A stretch of DNA of 44,648 nucleotides from an uncultured Ramlibacter sp. (GCF_936925435.1 NZ_CAKZHQ010000015.1:1-44648), one strand, 5' to 3'; positions 28,012-41,765 are shown, numbered from the stretch's first letter. Numbers and translations are program-made. The notes: generated by a model not told the origin, from the letters alone.

Positions 28012-30518
28012 GGGACGGCCAGCCTCCCAACAGCCTGCCGCGGCCAGCCGGTGAACTGCAGGCGCTGGAGCGCGCATGGAAGGCGCCGGACGGCTGGCGC
28101 CGCCTGAGCGCCGTCAACAACAGCCACATCGGCGTCTTCTACATCGCCACCGCCCTGCTGTTCTTCATTCTGGCCGGCGTGCTGGCCCTGGTCATGCGCA
28201 CCCAGCTGGCCGTGCCGGGCAACACCCTGGTCAGCGCAGCCACCTACAACCAGTTGTTCACCATGCACGGCACGGTGATGATGTTCCTGTTCGCCGTGCC
28301 CATCGTCGAGGCGGTGGCCGTGTACCTGCTGCCCGGCATGCTGGGCGCGCGCGACCTGCCCTTCCCGCGCCTGTCGGCCTATGCCTTCTGGGCCTATGCC
28401 ATCGGCGGCATCGCTTTTTTCTGCACCATCTTCTTCGGCGCCTCGCCCGACGGTGGCTGGTTCATGTACCCGCCGCTGACCGGCAAGCAGCATTCGCCGG
28501 GCATCGGCGCCGACTGGTGGCTGCTCGGCATCGGCTTCATCGAGATCTCGGCCATCGCCGGCGCCATCGAGCTGATCATCGGCATCCTGTTCACCCGCGC
28601 GCCGGGCATGACGCTGGCGCGCATGCCGGTGTTTGCCTGGGCCATGCTGGTCAGCGCCTTCATGATCGTCTTTGCCTTCCCGGCCATCATTGCCGGCACC
28701 TTGCTGCTGGAGCTGGAGCGGGCCTTCGACTGGCCCTTCTTCATTGCCGCGCGCGGCGGCGACCCGGTGCTGTGGCAGCACCTGTTCTGGTTCTTCGGCC
28801 ACCCGGAGGTCTACATCATCTTCCTGCCGGCCGCCGGCATGGTCTCGATGATGGTGCCGGCCCAGGCCCGCACGCCGCTGGTCGGGCACAGCGCCATCGT
28901 CTGGGCGCTGGTGGGCGTGGGTGCCATCAGCTTCCTGCTATGGATCCACCACATGTTCACCGCCGGCCTGTCGGGCTGGGCGATGCAGCTGGCTTCGGTG
29001 GCCAGCTTCGCGGTCGCCATCCCCAGCGGCGTGCAGGTCTTTGCCTGGATCGCCACCTTCTGGAAGGGCCGGGTCCGGCTGAACGCGCCCACGCTGTTCC
29101 TGCTGGGCTTTCACGCCATCTTCGTGCTGGGCGGCCTGACCGGCGTGATGGTGGCGGTCCTGCCCTTCGACTGGCAGGTGCACGACAGCTACTTCATCGT
29201 TGCCCACCTGCACTACGTGCTGATCGGCGGCATGGTCTTTCCCATCTTCGCCGGCCTGTACCACTGGGCACCGGTGTTCAACGGGCACCGGCTCGATGAA
29301 AAGCTGGCGCGCTGGGTCTTCGGCCTGATGTTCGGTGGCTTCAACCTGGCCTTCTTTCCCATGCACATCAGCGGTCTGCTGGGCATGCCGCGCCGGGTCG
29401 CGACCTATGGCGACGGCCTGGGCCTGAACCTGCTGAACATGCTGTCGACCATCGGCGCCTTTGTCTTCGCCGCCGGCGTGCTGCTGTGCTTCTTCGACGC
29501 CTGGCGCACGCTGCGCAAGAGCGAACAGGACCACGGCAATCCCTGGGACGCGCCCACGCTGGAGTGGCTGCCGGCCAGGGACTACCAGGTGCGCAGCATT
29601 CCGCAGATCAGCTCGCGCGAACCGCTCTGGGAGCAGGCCGGTCTGCAGCAGGAGGTTGAAGAAGGCCGGCACTGGTTGCCGGGCACGGTGTTCGGCGGCC
29701 GCGAGACACTTGTCACCAGTCCGCTCGATGCGCAGCCGCGCCATCTGTTGCTGCTGCCCGGTGACGGCTGGCTGCCATTGACCGCGGCAGCGGGCACAGC
29801 CGGCTTTTTCCTGCTGCTCACCGTCGGCTGGGTTGCAGCGGCCTTCGCCTTCGGCGCCATCTCGGTGGCGGCCATCGCCGGCTGGCTCTGGGGCTCGGAC
29901 CGGCCGCCGGCGGCGGAATGGGCGCGGGTGGGCGACGGCGTCGACCTGCCGGTGGGTGCCATCGGCGTGCGCTCGCATTCCTGGTGGGCGATGGTGGTGC
30001 TGCTGTGCGTGAACGCCAGCATCTTCGCCTCGCTGGCCTTTGCCCATTTGCACGTGGCAATGGCACTGGATGTCTGCCCGCCGGCCGGCGCGGCCCTACC
30101 GCGCGCGCTCTGGCCCTGGCTGTCTTGCGGGCTGATGGCGGCGGGTTCGGTGCTGCTGCTGTGGGCACCGGGCCGGCTCGCCACACGGCAGCGCGCGCTA
30201 CGTCTTGCCGTGCTGCTGGCCATGGCCTGCGTGGCGGCCGCATTCACGCTGGACCTGTCCAGCCATCTGCAAGCGGGCCTGGCGCCGCGTGCCAACGCCT
30301 GGAGCGCGACGGTCGCCGCCCTGCTGGCCTTGCAGGGCCTGCAAGCCGTGGTGGCGCTGCTGATGGGCGCCTATCTGCTGGCGCGCTCCTGGTGCGGCCT
30401 GCTGACGCCACGCGGCCGCGCCACGCTGGACAACACGGCCTTGCAGTTCCACTTCGTCACGCTGCAAGGCATGGCGTTCAGCCTGCTGGTGCAGGGCCTG
30501 CCGCAGTGGCTGGCTTGA
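28008..30518 (+). CDS. ctaD: Fused cytochrome c oxidase subunit I + III
   Basis: This is an 836-residue heme-copper oxidase with subunit I (about 1-520) fused to a subunit III-like part (about 580-836). Metal ligands are intact: heme a H87 and H402, heme a3 H400, CuB H265, H314 and H315, and the cross-linked tyrosine Y269 in GHPEVYI with the A1-type glutamate E267. Two proton-channel residues differ from the canonical enzyme: the K-channel lysine is Q343 (SGVQVFAW instead of TGVKVFSW), and the D-channel asparagine (first N in FPRMNN) is S123 in FPRLSA. D116 is present. It is coupled to coxB (ATGA overlap) and overlaps the convergent YbhB gene by 41 bp. No assembly genes (cox11, ctaB) are nearby. 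Confidence 0.92.
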   Translation: MRDGQPPNSLPRPAGELQALERAWKAPDGWRRLSAVNNSHIGVFYIATALLFFILAGVLALVMRTQLAVPGNTLVSAATYNQLFTMHGTVMMFLFAVPIVEAVAVYLLPGMLGARDLPFPRLSAYAFWAYAIGGIAFFCTIFFGASPDGGWFMYPPLTGKQHSPGIGADWWLLGIGFIEISAIAGAIELIIGILFTRAPGMTLARMPVFAWAMLVSAFMIVFAFPAIIAGTLLLELERAFDWPFFIAARGGDPVLWQHLFWFFGHPEVYIIFLPAAGMVSMMVPAQARTPLVGHSAIVWALVGVGAISFLLWIHHMFTAGLSGWAMQLASVASFAVAIPSGVQVFAWIATFWKGRVRLNAPTLFLLGFHAIFVLGGLTGVMVAVLPFDWQVHDSYFIVAHLHYVLIGGMVFPIFAGLYHWAPVFNGHRLDEKLARWVFGLMFGGFNLAFFPMHISGLLGMPRRVATYGDGLGLNLLNMLSTIGAFVFAAGVLLCFFDAWRTLRKSEQDHGNPWDAPTLEWLPARDYQVRSIPQISSREPLWEQAGLQQEVEEGRHWLPGTVFGGRETLVTSPLDAQPRHLLLLPGDGWLPLTAAAGTAGFFLLLTVGWVAAAFAFGAISVAAIAGWLWGSDRPPAAEWARVGDGVDLPVGAIGVRSHSWWAMVVLLCVNASIFASLAFAHLHVAMALDVCPPAGAALPRALWPWLSCGLMAAGSVLLLWAPGRLATRQRALRLAVLLAMACVAAAFTLDLSSHLQAGLAPRANAWSATVAALLALQGLQAVVALLMGAYLLARSWCGLLTPRGRATLDNTALQFHFVTLQGMAFSLLVQGLPQWLA

Positions 30519-31116
30519 ACGCGCCCTCGCCCACACTGCCATCCGGCCTGGCATAGGTGCCCACCAGCAGGCCGCTGGCCAGGCCGCGCTCGCGCACCGC
30601 CTCCAGCACGGCATCGCGCCCCGGCGTGCCGCTGAAAGCCGGTCCGGCGCCCAGGGCAAACAGCTGGAAGGCATAGCGGTGCTCGCCGTGGCCGGGCGGC
30701 GGGTCGGGCGCCAGCCAGCCGGCCATGAGGTAGGAGTTGCGGCCCTCGTGCATGTCCTGGCCCGTATGGCCCGCGCTGTGCAGCGCGCCCTCGGCCAGCG
30801 CTCCGTCGCCCGGCGGGAGATCGACCACGATGGCGTGGACCAGGGGCTGGGGCGTGGGCGCATCCGCGTCCTCGACGATCAGCAGCAACGAGGCGGCATT
30901 GGCCGGCACGCCGGTCCAGGCCAGCGGCGGCGAGATGCCTTCGCCATCGGCGGTGTAGCGCGCAGGGATGGGTGCGTGGTCGGCAAAGGCCAGGCTGGTC
31001 AGCTGCATGGCGGCCATGCCACTGCGCAGGCCGCTGTGCTGGACAGCCAGCTTGTCCAGGCCAGCGCGGCGATGCCGCAGCGCATGGCCAAGGGCTTCGG
31101 GTAATTTTTCAAGCAT
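30478..31116 (-). CDS. YbhB/YbcL family (PEBP-like) protein
   Basis: This 212-residue protein resembles the bacterial Raf-kinase-inhibitor-like/PEBP fold. The family core is visible: FADHAPIPARYTADGEGISP, PLAWTGVPANAASLLLIVED, DADAPTPQPLVHAIVVDLPP, and GHGEHRYAFQLFALG. The first 40 or so residues (MLEKLPEALGHALRHRRAGL) are an extension seen in several Burkholderiales homologues. There is no signal peptide. Family members bind phosphoryl or anionic ligands; function in bacteria is unclear. It is convergent with the oxidase gene and overlaps its end by 41 bp. Confidence 0.87.
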   Translation of the reverse strand: MLEKLPEALGHALRHRRAGLDKLAVQHSGLRSGMAAMQLTSLAFADHAPIPARYTADGEGISPPLAWTGVPANAASLLLIVEDADAPTPQPLVHAIVVDLPPGDGALAEGALHSAGHTGQDMHEGRNSYLMAGWLAPDPPPGHGEHRYAFQLFALGAGPAFSGTPGRDAVLEAVRERGLASGLLVGTYARPDGSVGEGAFKPATAAGPAPAG

Positions 31117-31167
31117 GGCCCAGGTATAGCCAGCGGCTGCCTATGGCGGTGTCGGACAAGGCCGGGA

Positions 31168-31700
31168 TCAAGCGAACAGACGGGCCTGCGCGGGTTCCAC
31201 GGCCGGGTATTCGCCCCGGATCACGTGCTTTGCACGGGGGAATTCCGGCTCGCGCTGCGACCAGACCAAACGCAAGCCATCGACGACCCAGGCGATATCC
31301 CGCATGGTGGCCCCCGGCGTGTGCGCGACGAAGTGATACGACAGCGTAAGGTGCGGCCGCTTGCCACCCAGCACCTGAAATCCGGCCTCGGTCAACTCCG
31401 CGTGCATCTGGTCACGGAACCGGCGGAAGGCGGGTGGCACGCGTACCTTCAGTTCGTGAACCGGGCCCGCCTTTTTGGGAATGCGGATCAGGCAATCGGA
31501 CAGCGGCATGCGCAGGCCCTCCAAGATAGCTTGCACTTGCGGCAAGCGGCTCTCATCGATGTGCAACTCAGCCAACGTCAAGTGGAAGCGCTCGACACTG
31601 CGGCTCTGCCAGCGGCAACCAGGCGGGTAAAGGCACAGGCGCCGGAAATCATCGATGCCATGGCAGGCATCAATACCGGGAAAGGCGGCGATCAGGAAGA

Positions 31701-31704
<4 letters not shown>
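31168..31704 (-). CDS. 2'-5' RNA ligase/2H phosphoesterase family protein, coupled to dnaE2
   Basis: This 178-residue protein has the two HxT motifs that define 2H phosphoesterases: H41-L-T43 in ERFHLTLAEL and H118-L-T120 in RPHLTLSYHF, about 77 residues apart. The fold hydrolyses or makes 2',3'-cyclic or 2'-5' phosphodiester ends in RNA. The best start is a TTG at 31704 that overlaps the dnaE2 stop (TTGA), placing it as the last gene of the imuA-imuB-dnaE2 operon. That position is unusual and suggests SOS-linked expression. The frame upstream of 31704 is the shadow of dnaE2. The molecular target is not known. Confidence 0.78.
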
Positions 31705-35016
<3,312 letters not shown>

Positions 35017-35024
<8 letters not shown>

Positions 35025-36282
35025 ACAGGCCTTGCAGGAACCAGCGCGGCTGGCTCTGGCCGGGCCCGGGCCGCTCGCGGTAGATCCACACCAGGCCATG
35101 CTGCGGGCTGCGCGCGATGAAGTAGTCGCGCAGCGCCGGGCCGTTTGCCTCCCACCACGCGGCCTCCACCCGGTACAGCCGTGCCAGCCGGTGCAGCGGC
35201 CCGCCATGGCAGGGCGTGTCGCCCTGCATCTGCAGCCGCAATGGCTGGGGCAGCAGCCAGGCCGGATAGAGCGCGTCGGCATCGGGCGCGGCCGTGGCCA
35301 GGGCCTGGCGCGCCGGCAGCCACTGCTGCTTGCGCTCGGGCCGGTGGTCCTCGCAGGCCACCGGCACCACGACGCTGCCCTCCCCCAGCCGCGCCGACAG
35401 CCGCTCCACCAGTTGGTGCAGCTTCTCGCCCTTGCGCCTGTCCTCGGGCAGCAAGCTGGTGCTGGCGCCGGCCCAGGGCGATGTCTCCAGCGAGCGCAGG
35501 CGCAGGTGGTTGGCCGGCGCGGCCAGCGTGGTGCGGTGCAGCTGCTCGCTGGCCAGGCGGCGCAGATGCGCCAGGTCTTGGGTGGCCTGGGCCGTGCGGA
35601 TGACCAGTTGCTGGTGGCTGGGCAGCTGCACGCCGTTGTGCCGGCGCAGGTCCAGCGTCCACTCGAACTCCAGCGCCAGCACGCCCTGGTTGCGCACCGC
35701 CAGCCAGACCTGCAGCTGCGACAACAGGCGCTGGGCGCTCCACAGCAGCTCGGGCGCGCTGGTGGCCAGGGCCGGCAGCTCCAGATTCATATCGAACACC
35801 GTGGGCAGCGTGAGCCAGGCATGGCCTTCGGGCCGCTCGCCGAAAGCCGCATCCAGCGCATCGAGCAGGCCGGCGCCGAAACGCCTGGCCACCCCGGCGC
35901 GCGGCAGGGCGCGCAGCTGGCCCCAGTTGCGGCAGCCGGTGCGCTCCAGCACGGCCACATGCGGCAGCGCCGCCGTCAGCAGCTCCAGCGGCAGCTCGCC
36001 CACCGCGCGCGGCCGCGCGGCGCCGCGCAGTTGCAGGCGCAGCAAGGCAAGCGCTACCAAAGATGTAGCGCCTGAGGCCCATTTGACGGGGGCTAGCGCG
36101 GTATTTGATTCAAAAATGCGGCACGACAAGGAGCGCCGGCCGCCAAACAGGGCCTGGCTGGCCTGCACCTCCAGCACGATGGCTTCATCGAGCAGGGCGA
36201 CACGCGGCGTGAACTGCAGCGCCCACCAGCCCCAGGCTGCGCGCTCGTCCTCAGACGCGGGCAGGAGTGCGATCCAGTGCAT
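35017..36282 (-). CDS. imuB: Mutasome protein ImuB (inactive Y-family polymerase)
   Basis: This 421-residue protein belongs to the ImuB group of DNA polymerase Y-like proteins. The N-terminal MHWIALLP opening, LPRAGVARRFGAGLLDALD (helix-hairpin-helix-like) and the C-terminal fingers region fit. The catalytic acidic residues of active Y-family polymerases are not visible, in line with the known non-catalytic scaffold role between ImuA, DnaE2 and the beta clamp. The start overlaps the end of imuA by 32 bases and its stop overlaps the dnaE2 start. A low-GC inserted segment at about 36048-36117 is an in-frame copy of a small repeat element. I could not place a clamp-binding motif with confidence. 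Confidence 0.88.
36048..36117 (+). repeat. Small inverted-repeat element absorbed into imuB (copy A)
   Basis: A low-GC 70-bp block within imuB contains a perfect hairpin, GCGCTAC-CAAAGAT-GTAGCGC (36051-36071), then CATTTGACGGGGGCTAGCGC and a run of TATTTGATTCAAAAATG. It keeps the reading frame and encodes FESNTALAPVKWASGATSLV. The layout recalls the small abundant repeats of Comamonadaceae genomes, from memory. A related copy lies in dnaE2. Confidence 0.6.
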
Positions 36283-37012
36283 GCGATCTGTCCGCTGTCT
36301 GGCGTGGGGAAAAGCTGGCTGCCGCCGCGGCGCCCGGCTTGCGCGGGGCCAGCAAGGCGGTCAGCCGTTGCGCGCGCGCCGGCAGCAGCACGGCTGCCTC
36401 CTGGGGTGGCCCGCGGCGTTTGAGGATGTGCACCCGCATCTGGTCCTGCACGCTGTCCAGCCGCAGCCGCAAGCGCGCAGGCGAGGACTCGGCTGCCGCG
36501 CCCAGAGCACGCACCACCACCAGCAAGCGCCCCTGCTGCTGGGCCGCAAGGTGCAGGCGCCGCAGCTGCGGCCCCAGGGCCTGTGGCAGCCAGGCCAGCA
36601 CGGCCGCCACCTCGGCGCAACGCAGGGCCTGCTCGGCGGCCCACAGGCGCGCGGCGGGCTTGTCCGCATGCACACACAGCAGGCGCTGCGATGGCAGGCC
36701 CTGGGCCGCCAGGCTGGGGCCGAAGGGCTGCAGGGGCGCGCCCACCAACACCACGGGGCCGGCTTTCACATCCTGCACCGCCTGCGCCAGGGCCGGCAGC
36801 AGCAATTGCCAGACATGTTGTTCGGGCTGGGCCTGCAGCACCTCGACCAGGCTGCCCAGCGGCCAGCCACCGCCGGGCAGCGCCGCGTCCAGCGCGGCAA
36901 AGCCCGAGGGCAGGACAAGCTCCGGCGCCGCGCCAAGTTCCGCCCCACCCCAGACCTGGGAGGACAGCGAAGCCGGCATGGCGGCCAGGCAGAGGCGGGA
37001 GGCGGTGGACAT
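36251..37012 (-). CDS. imuA: Translesion synthesis protein ImuA (RecA/SulA-like)
   Basis: This is a 253-residue ImuA-like protein. It has the RecA-like core without a good Walker A: GFAALDAALPGGGWPLGSLV aligns with the P-loop region, then VVLVGAPLQPFGPSLAAQG and LLVVVRALGAAAESSPARLR. The first gene of imuA-imuB-dnaE2. Start 37012 gives MSTASRLCLAAMPASLSS; a longer start at 37060 would run through the LexA box, so it is rejected. A perfect LexA box lies 14 bases upstream, so SOS control is expected. lexA itself, often part of such cassettes, is not present here. Confidence 0.88.
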   Translation of the reverse strand: MSTASRLCLAAMPASLSSQVWGGAELGAAPELVLPSGFAALDAALPGGGWPLGSLVEVLQAQPEQHVWQLLLPALAQAVQDVKAGPVVLVGAPLQPFGPSLAAQGLPSQRLLCVHADKPAARLWAAEQALRCAEVAAVLAWLPQALGPQLRRLHLAAQQQGRLLVVVRALGAAAESSPARLRLRLDSVQDQMRVHILKRRGPPQEAAVLLPARAQRLTALLAPRKPGAAAAASFSPRQTADRSHALDRTPARV

Positions 37013-37026
37013 GGGGATTGAATTAA

Positions 37027-37042
37027 CTGTTTGTTTATACAG
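37027..37042 (-). promoter_or_regulatory. LexA (SOS) box of the imuA operon
   Basis: CTGTATAAACAAACAG on the minus strand matches CTGT-N8-ACAG perfectly and lies 14 bases before the imuA ATG. It overlaps TATAAA, a likely -10 element, so LexA binding would block the promoter. Confidence 0.88.
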
Positions 37043-37081
37043 TAAACCGGCCGTGCGCAACCAGAAAGCCCCTTCGCCATC

Positions 37082-37098
37082 AGTCCCAATTTGGGACT
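37082..37098. promoter_or_regulatory. Probable HigA operator
   Basis: AGTCCCAA-T-TTGGGACT is a perfect 8-bp-armed palindrome 7 bases before the higB ATG. The placement and sequence type match operators bound by HigA-like antitoxins for autoregulation. It lies 39 bases from the LexA box of the divergent imuA gene. Confidence 0.72.
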
Positions 37099-37105
37099 AA
37101 AATTC

Positions 37106-37408
37106 ATGCGTGTGATTGCCCTGAAGACCCTGCGTGATTTCAGCCTGGCGCATCCTGATGCCGGTCCCGCCCTGAGCGCCTGGGCCCAGGAAGCACGCAC
37201 GGCCAGCTGGAAGACACCGCAAGACATCAAGCGCCGCTACGCCCATGCCAGCTTTCTCGAGCAGAACCGGGTGGTCTTCAACATCAAGGGCAACGATTAC
37301 CGGCTGGTCGTTGCCGTGGCTTATCGCTTCGAAGCCGTGTATGTGAAATTCGTCGGCACGCATGCGCAATACGACGCCATCGATGCCGCCACCATTGAAA
37401 TGGATTGA
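37106..37408 (+). CDS. higB: HigB-type toxin, mRNA interferase
   Basis: This 100-residue basic protein matches the HigB/RelE-fold toxin family: AWAQEARTASWKTPQDIKRR, then FNIKGNDYRLVVAVAYRFEA and VYVKFVGTHAQYDAID, the usual C-terminal strand with a histidine. Such toxins cleave ribosome-bound mRNA. The toxin gene comes first, as is usual for higBA. The antitoxin gene begins 4 bases after its stop. A palindromic operator covers the promoter. Confidence 0.9.
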   Translation: MRVIALKTLRDFSLAHPDAGPALSAWAQEARTASWKTPQDIKRRYAHASFLEQNRVVFNIKGNDYRLVVAVAYRFEAVYVKFVGTHAQYDAIDAATIEMD

Positions 37409-37412
37409 TGCC

Positions 37413-37775
37413 ATGGACATCCGCCCCATCCGCACCGACGCCGACTACCAGGCGGCACTGAAGGCAGCCTCGGCTTATGTCGACCAGGAGCCCGCGGCCG
37501 GCAGCGAAGACGCAGACCGCTTCGAGTTGCTGCTGACCCTGGTCCAGGCCTGGGAGGCCAAGCATTTCGCGCTGAACCTGCCCGACCCCATCGATGCCAT
37601 CAAATTCCGCATGGAGCAATCGGGCCTGGCCATCAAGGACCTGGAGCCCATGATCGGCCGCAGCAACCGCGTCTATGAAGTGCTCAGCCGCAAGCGCCCG
37701 CTCACTCTGTCCATGATCCGCCGGCTGCACCGCGGCCTGGGCATTCCGGCCGAAGTGCTGGTCGCCCCCCTCTGA
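37413..37775 (+). CDS. higA: HigA-type antitoxin with HTH domain
   Basis: This is a 120-residue antitoxin. The N-terminal part (MDIRPIRTDADYQAALKAAS) is the HigA-specific region; the C-terminal half is an XRE-like helix-turn-helix: DAIKFRMEQSGLAIKDLEPM, then IGRSNRVYEVLSRKRPLTLS. It neutralises HigB and represses the operon. The ABC exporter gene begins 23 bases downstream at a TTG, so read-through expression is possible. Confidence 0.9.
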   Translation: MDIRPIRTDADYQAALKAASAYVDQEPAAGSEDADRFELLLTLVQAWEAKHFALNLPDPIDAIKFRMEQSGLAIKDLEPMIGRSNRVYEVLSRKRPLTLSMIRRLHRGLGIPAEVLVAPL

Positions 37776-37798
37776 CCCTCAGCGAAAGTCCAGCCGCC

Positions 37799-39626
<1,828 letters not shown>

Positions 39627-39655
<29 letters not shown>

Positions 39656-40196
39656 CTTCAACGGGCCGGCGCACGAGGTAGCGCGGGCATTGATCGGCGC
39701 GACCGTGCTGGTCGATGGCGTGGGCGGGACCATCGTCGAGACCGAAGCCTACGACCATGAAGACCCGGCCTCGCACAGCTTCTCCGGGCCGACGCCGCGC
39801 AACGCGGTGATGTTCGGCCCGCCGGGACGCGTCTATGTCTACCGCTCCTACGGCATCCACTGGTGCCTGAACTTCGTCTGCGGTGCAATTGGCCACGGCG
39901 CCGGCGTGTTGATCCGCGCCATCGAACCGCAAGCAGGCATCGATGTGATGCGCGCGCGCCGCGGCCTGGACGACCTGCGCCTGCTGTGCTCCGGTCCGGG
40001 CAAGCTCGGCCAGGCCTTGGGCATCACCCATGCGCTCAACGGTGCGCGGCTGGACCGCAAGCCCTTGCGCGTGCTGGCGGCCACGCAGGACTTGCCGGTC
40101 ATCGCGGGCCCGCGCATCGGCATCTCGCGCGCCGTCGACCAGCCCTGGCGTTTCGGCCTGCGCGGTTCGGCATTCCTGAGCAAACCTTTTCGCTAA
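39627..40196 (+). CDS. mpg: DNA-3-methyladenine glycosylase (AAG/MPG family)
   Basis: This 189-residue enzyme matches the AAG family that removes alkylated purines. The core reads [20 protein letters not shown], with the catalytic glutamate in ETEAY, followed by [20 protein letters not shown] and [14 protein letters not shown]. Its first 29 bases overlap the ABC exporter gene. Proximity to the SOS mutasome is suggestive but the gene has its own, different unit, so a shared DNA-damage role is inference. Confidence 0.92.
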
Positions 40197-40223
40197 CCAG
40201 GCCAACCGGTTTATTCTTGCGCC

Positions 40224-40802
40224 ATGACCTCTTCCAGACTTCTCATGGCCGCGCTGGCGGCCTGCACCCTGGCGCTGGCCGCCTGCAAGGACACGCCCGC
40301 TGACGCCGCCAAGGGCCCGGCCACACCGGTCTCGGTGGCCGCCGTCTCGGCCGAGGCCAAGGGCTTCACCGTCGGCTCGGAGATGACGGTGCGCCGGGTC
40401 TTCGTGTTCTTCGACCCGCAGTGCCCGCATTGCGCGCAGCTGTGGCAGGCGGCCAAGCCGCTCAAATCGCAGGCGCGCTTCATCTGGATTCCCGTGGGCG
40501 TGATGAACGAGGCCAGCACAGCCCAGGGGGCGGCCCTGCTGGCGGCGCCCGACCCGGCGACGGCGATGGACGCACACGAAGCGTCCCTGAGCGCCAAGCA
40601 GGGCGGCATCACGGCCGTGGGCGACCTGCAGGCGCAGCGCGCCGTGGTCGCAGCCAATACCCAGCTGTTCAACCGCTTCGGTTTCTCTTCGATCCCGACC
40701 ATCGTGGCCAACCACGCGCAAAGCGGCGCACTGGTCAGCCATGAAGGCGGCCTGTCGACCGGCGCGCTGGCGGCCCTGCTGGGCCTGCAGCCGCCCAACT
40801 GA
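40224..40802 (+). CDS. DsbG-like thiol-disulfide lipoprotein
   Basis: This 192-residue protein has a lipobox signal (ALAACK, cysteine 21) and a thioredoxin-fold active site, FFDPQCPHC (C67 and C70). FGFSSIPTIV supplies the cis-proline loop. The CPHC sequence is like those of DsbC/DsbG-type isomerases and some DsbA-like proteins, but it lacks the N-terminal dimerisation domain, so it is a single-domain member. It should act at the inner or outer membrane facing the periplasm. It starts 27 bases after the glycosylase gene. Confidence 0.85.
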   Translation: MTSSRLLMAALAACTLALAACKDTPADAAKGPATPVSVAAVSAEAKGFTVGSEMTVRRVFVFFDPQCPHCAQLWQAAKPLKSQARFIWIPVGVMNEASTAQGAALLAAPDPATAMDAHEASLSAKQGGITAVGDLQAQRAVVAANTQLFNRFGFSSIPTIVANHAQSGALVSHEGGLSTGALAALLGLQPPN

Positions 40803-40808
40803 CGCAGT

Positions 40809-41333
40809 TCAGCGCAACGGCGCCGCGCGCAGGCCGTTCATCTGCACGCCCGTCAACGGCGGATCGTGCAGTTCGGTGATCACCACCTCGTTGCGGCGCG
40901 CCGCGGCCGGCGCGGCGGCTGCGCCCATCACGCTGGTGTCCGGCACAACAAGGGCAGGCGTGCTTGCCACCACCACCACACCGGAACCCATGCTGTCGGG
41001 GCGCTGCGGCACCAGGACGGCGCCGCTGGCCAGCACGGTGTGAGGCAGCTTCATGGCGCGGGCCGTGCGCTGGTCGGTCAGCAGGGGCGAAGGCTTGCTG
41101 GCCGGTGGCAAAGCCATCTGCGCCGTCGGCTGAACACGCGGGCAACTGCTGCTGTCGTCGAACACCATGTGGTGGCCGCGCGGCAGCGTCTGGCTCAGCG
41201 GCAGGCGGGTGTCCACCGGCGGGGTCTGGGCGTTGTAGACCACCTGGTTGCCGGCGTCGTAGACGGTGTAGCAGGCCATGGCCTGGCCGGCGGCCAGGCC
41301 CAGCGAGCACAGGAGGGCGAGTTTGAGTTTCAT
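40809..41333 (-). CDS. Exported protein of unknown function
   Basis: This is a 174-residue protein with a signal peptide (MKLKLALLCSLGLAAGQAMA, cut before CYTVYD). The mature part opens with a short motif, CYTVYDAGNQVVYNAQTPPV, that I have seen in small exported proteins of Burkholderiales, then has low-complexity Ala/Val/Pro stretches. Two cysteines remain in the mature protein. No enzymatic motif. It is convergent with the DsbG-like gene, 6 bases apart, and the mature N-terminal cysteine could be its thiol substrate; that is inference. Confidence 0.72.
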   Translation of the reverse strand: MKLKLALLCSLGLAAGQAMACYTVYDAGNQVVYNAQTPPVDTRLPLSQTLPRGHHMVFDDSSSCPRVQPTAQMALPPASKPSPLLTDQRTARAMKLPHTVLASGAVLVPQRPDSMGSGVVVVASTPALVVPDTSVMGAAAAPAAARRNEVVITELHDPPLTGVQMNGLRAAPLR

Positions 41334-41603
41334 GGTGATGACCCTTGCCGGCAGCGCCGGATGTGATGGCCAGATCATGGTCAGGCGGCGCTGCGCGGCG
41401 GGCAGGCCAAGTGGCTGCATGGCTGTCAGCCGCCGGCCCAGCCTGCGGCAGTCTGCGCCCCACAACGGCCGTTTCCCTGCCCCGGCCTGGCGCGCTTTTC
41501 CTACGCTGTCTGGCCGCTGCTGTCCGACAGGGCCGCAGCGCCCTTGTTCCTAAAGTTGCTCATCGGCCGGAACCCCGGCGGAACATCCCAACAGGAGCGC
41601 AAC

Positions 41604-41678
41604 ATGAACAGCATCATCTACATCGTCGGCCTGGTCGTCGTCGTCCTGGCCGTGGCCTCGTTCTTCGGCCTGCGCTAA
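41604..41678 (+). CDS. Tiny membrane peptide 1 (24 aa)
   Basis: This 24-residue reading frame is almost one hydrophobic helix: MNSIIYIVGLVVVV, then a second hydrophobic run and the end SFFGLR. AGGAG lies 8 bases before the ATG. It is too short for usual gene finding. A near-copy follows 9 bases after its stop, and a strong terminator ends the unit. Conservation of sequence pattern between the two copies argues for real translation. It probably inserts in the inner membrane. Function unknown. Confidence 0.72.
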   Translation: MNSIIYIVGLVVVVLAVASFFGLR

Positions 41679-41687
41679 GGAAAGGCC

Positions 41688-41759
41688 ATGAACTTCATCA
41701 TCTACATCGTCGGTCTGGTCGTGGTGGTCGGCTTCATCCTGTCCTTCTTCGGCGTCTGA
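41688..41759 (+). CDS. Tiny membrane peptide 2 (23 aa), near-copy of peptide 1
   Basis: This 23-residue frame shares MN-[SF]-IIYIVGLVVVV and SFFG with the upstream peptide and differs in the second half of the helix. AAGGAAAGG precedes its ATG. The pair plus terminator forms a complete small transcription unit (41604-41792). The start-codon surroundings, stop spacing and the shared protein pattern support a tandem duplication under selection. Confidence 0.72.
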   Translation: MNFIIYIVGLVVVVGFILSFFGV

Positions 41760-41765
41760 CAAAGC

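Noticed and set aside
41509..41530. CTGTCCGACAG as a second LexA box near the tiny-peptide genes
   Set aside because: The half-sites are only 3 bases apart, not 8, so it does not fit a LexA site.
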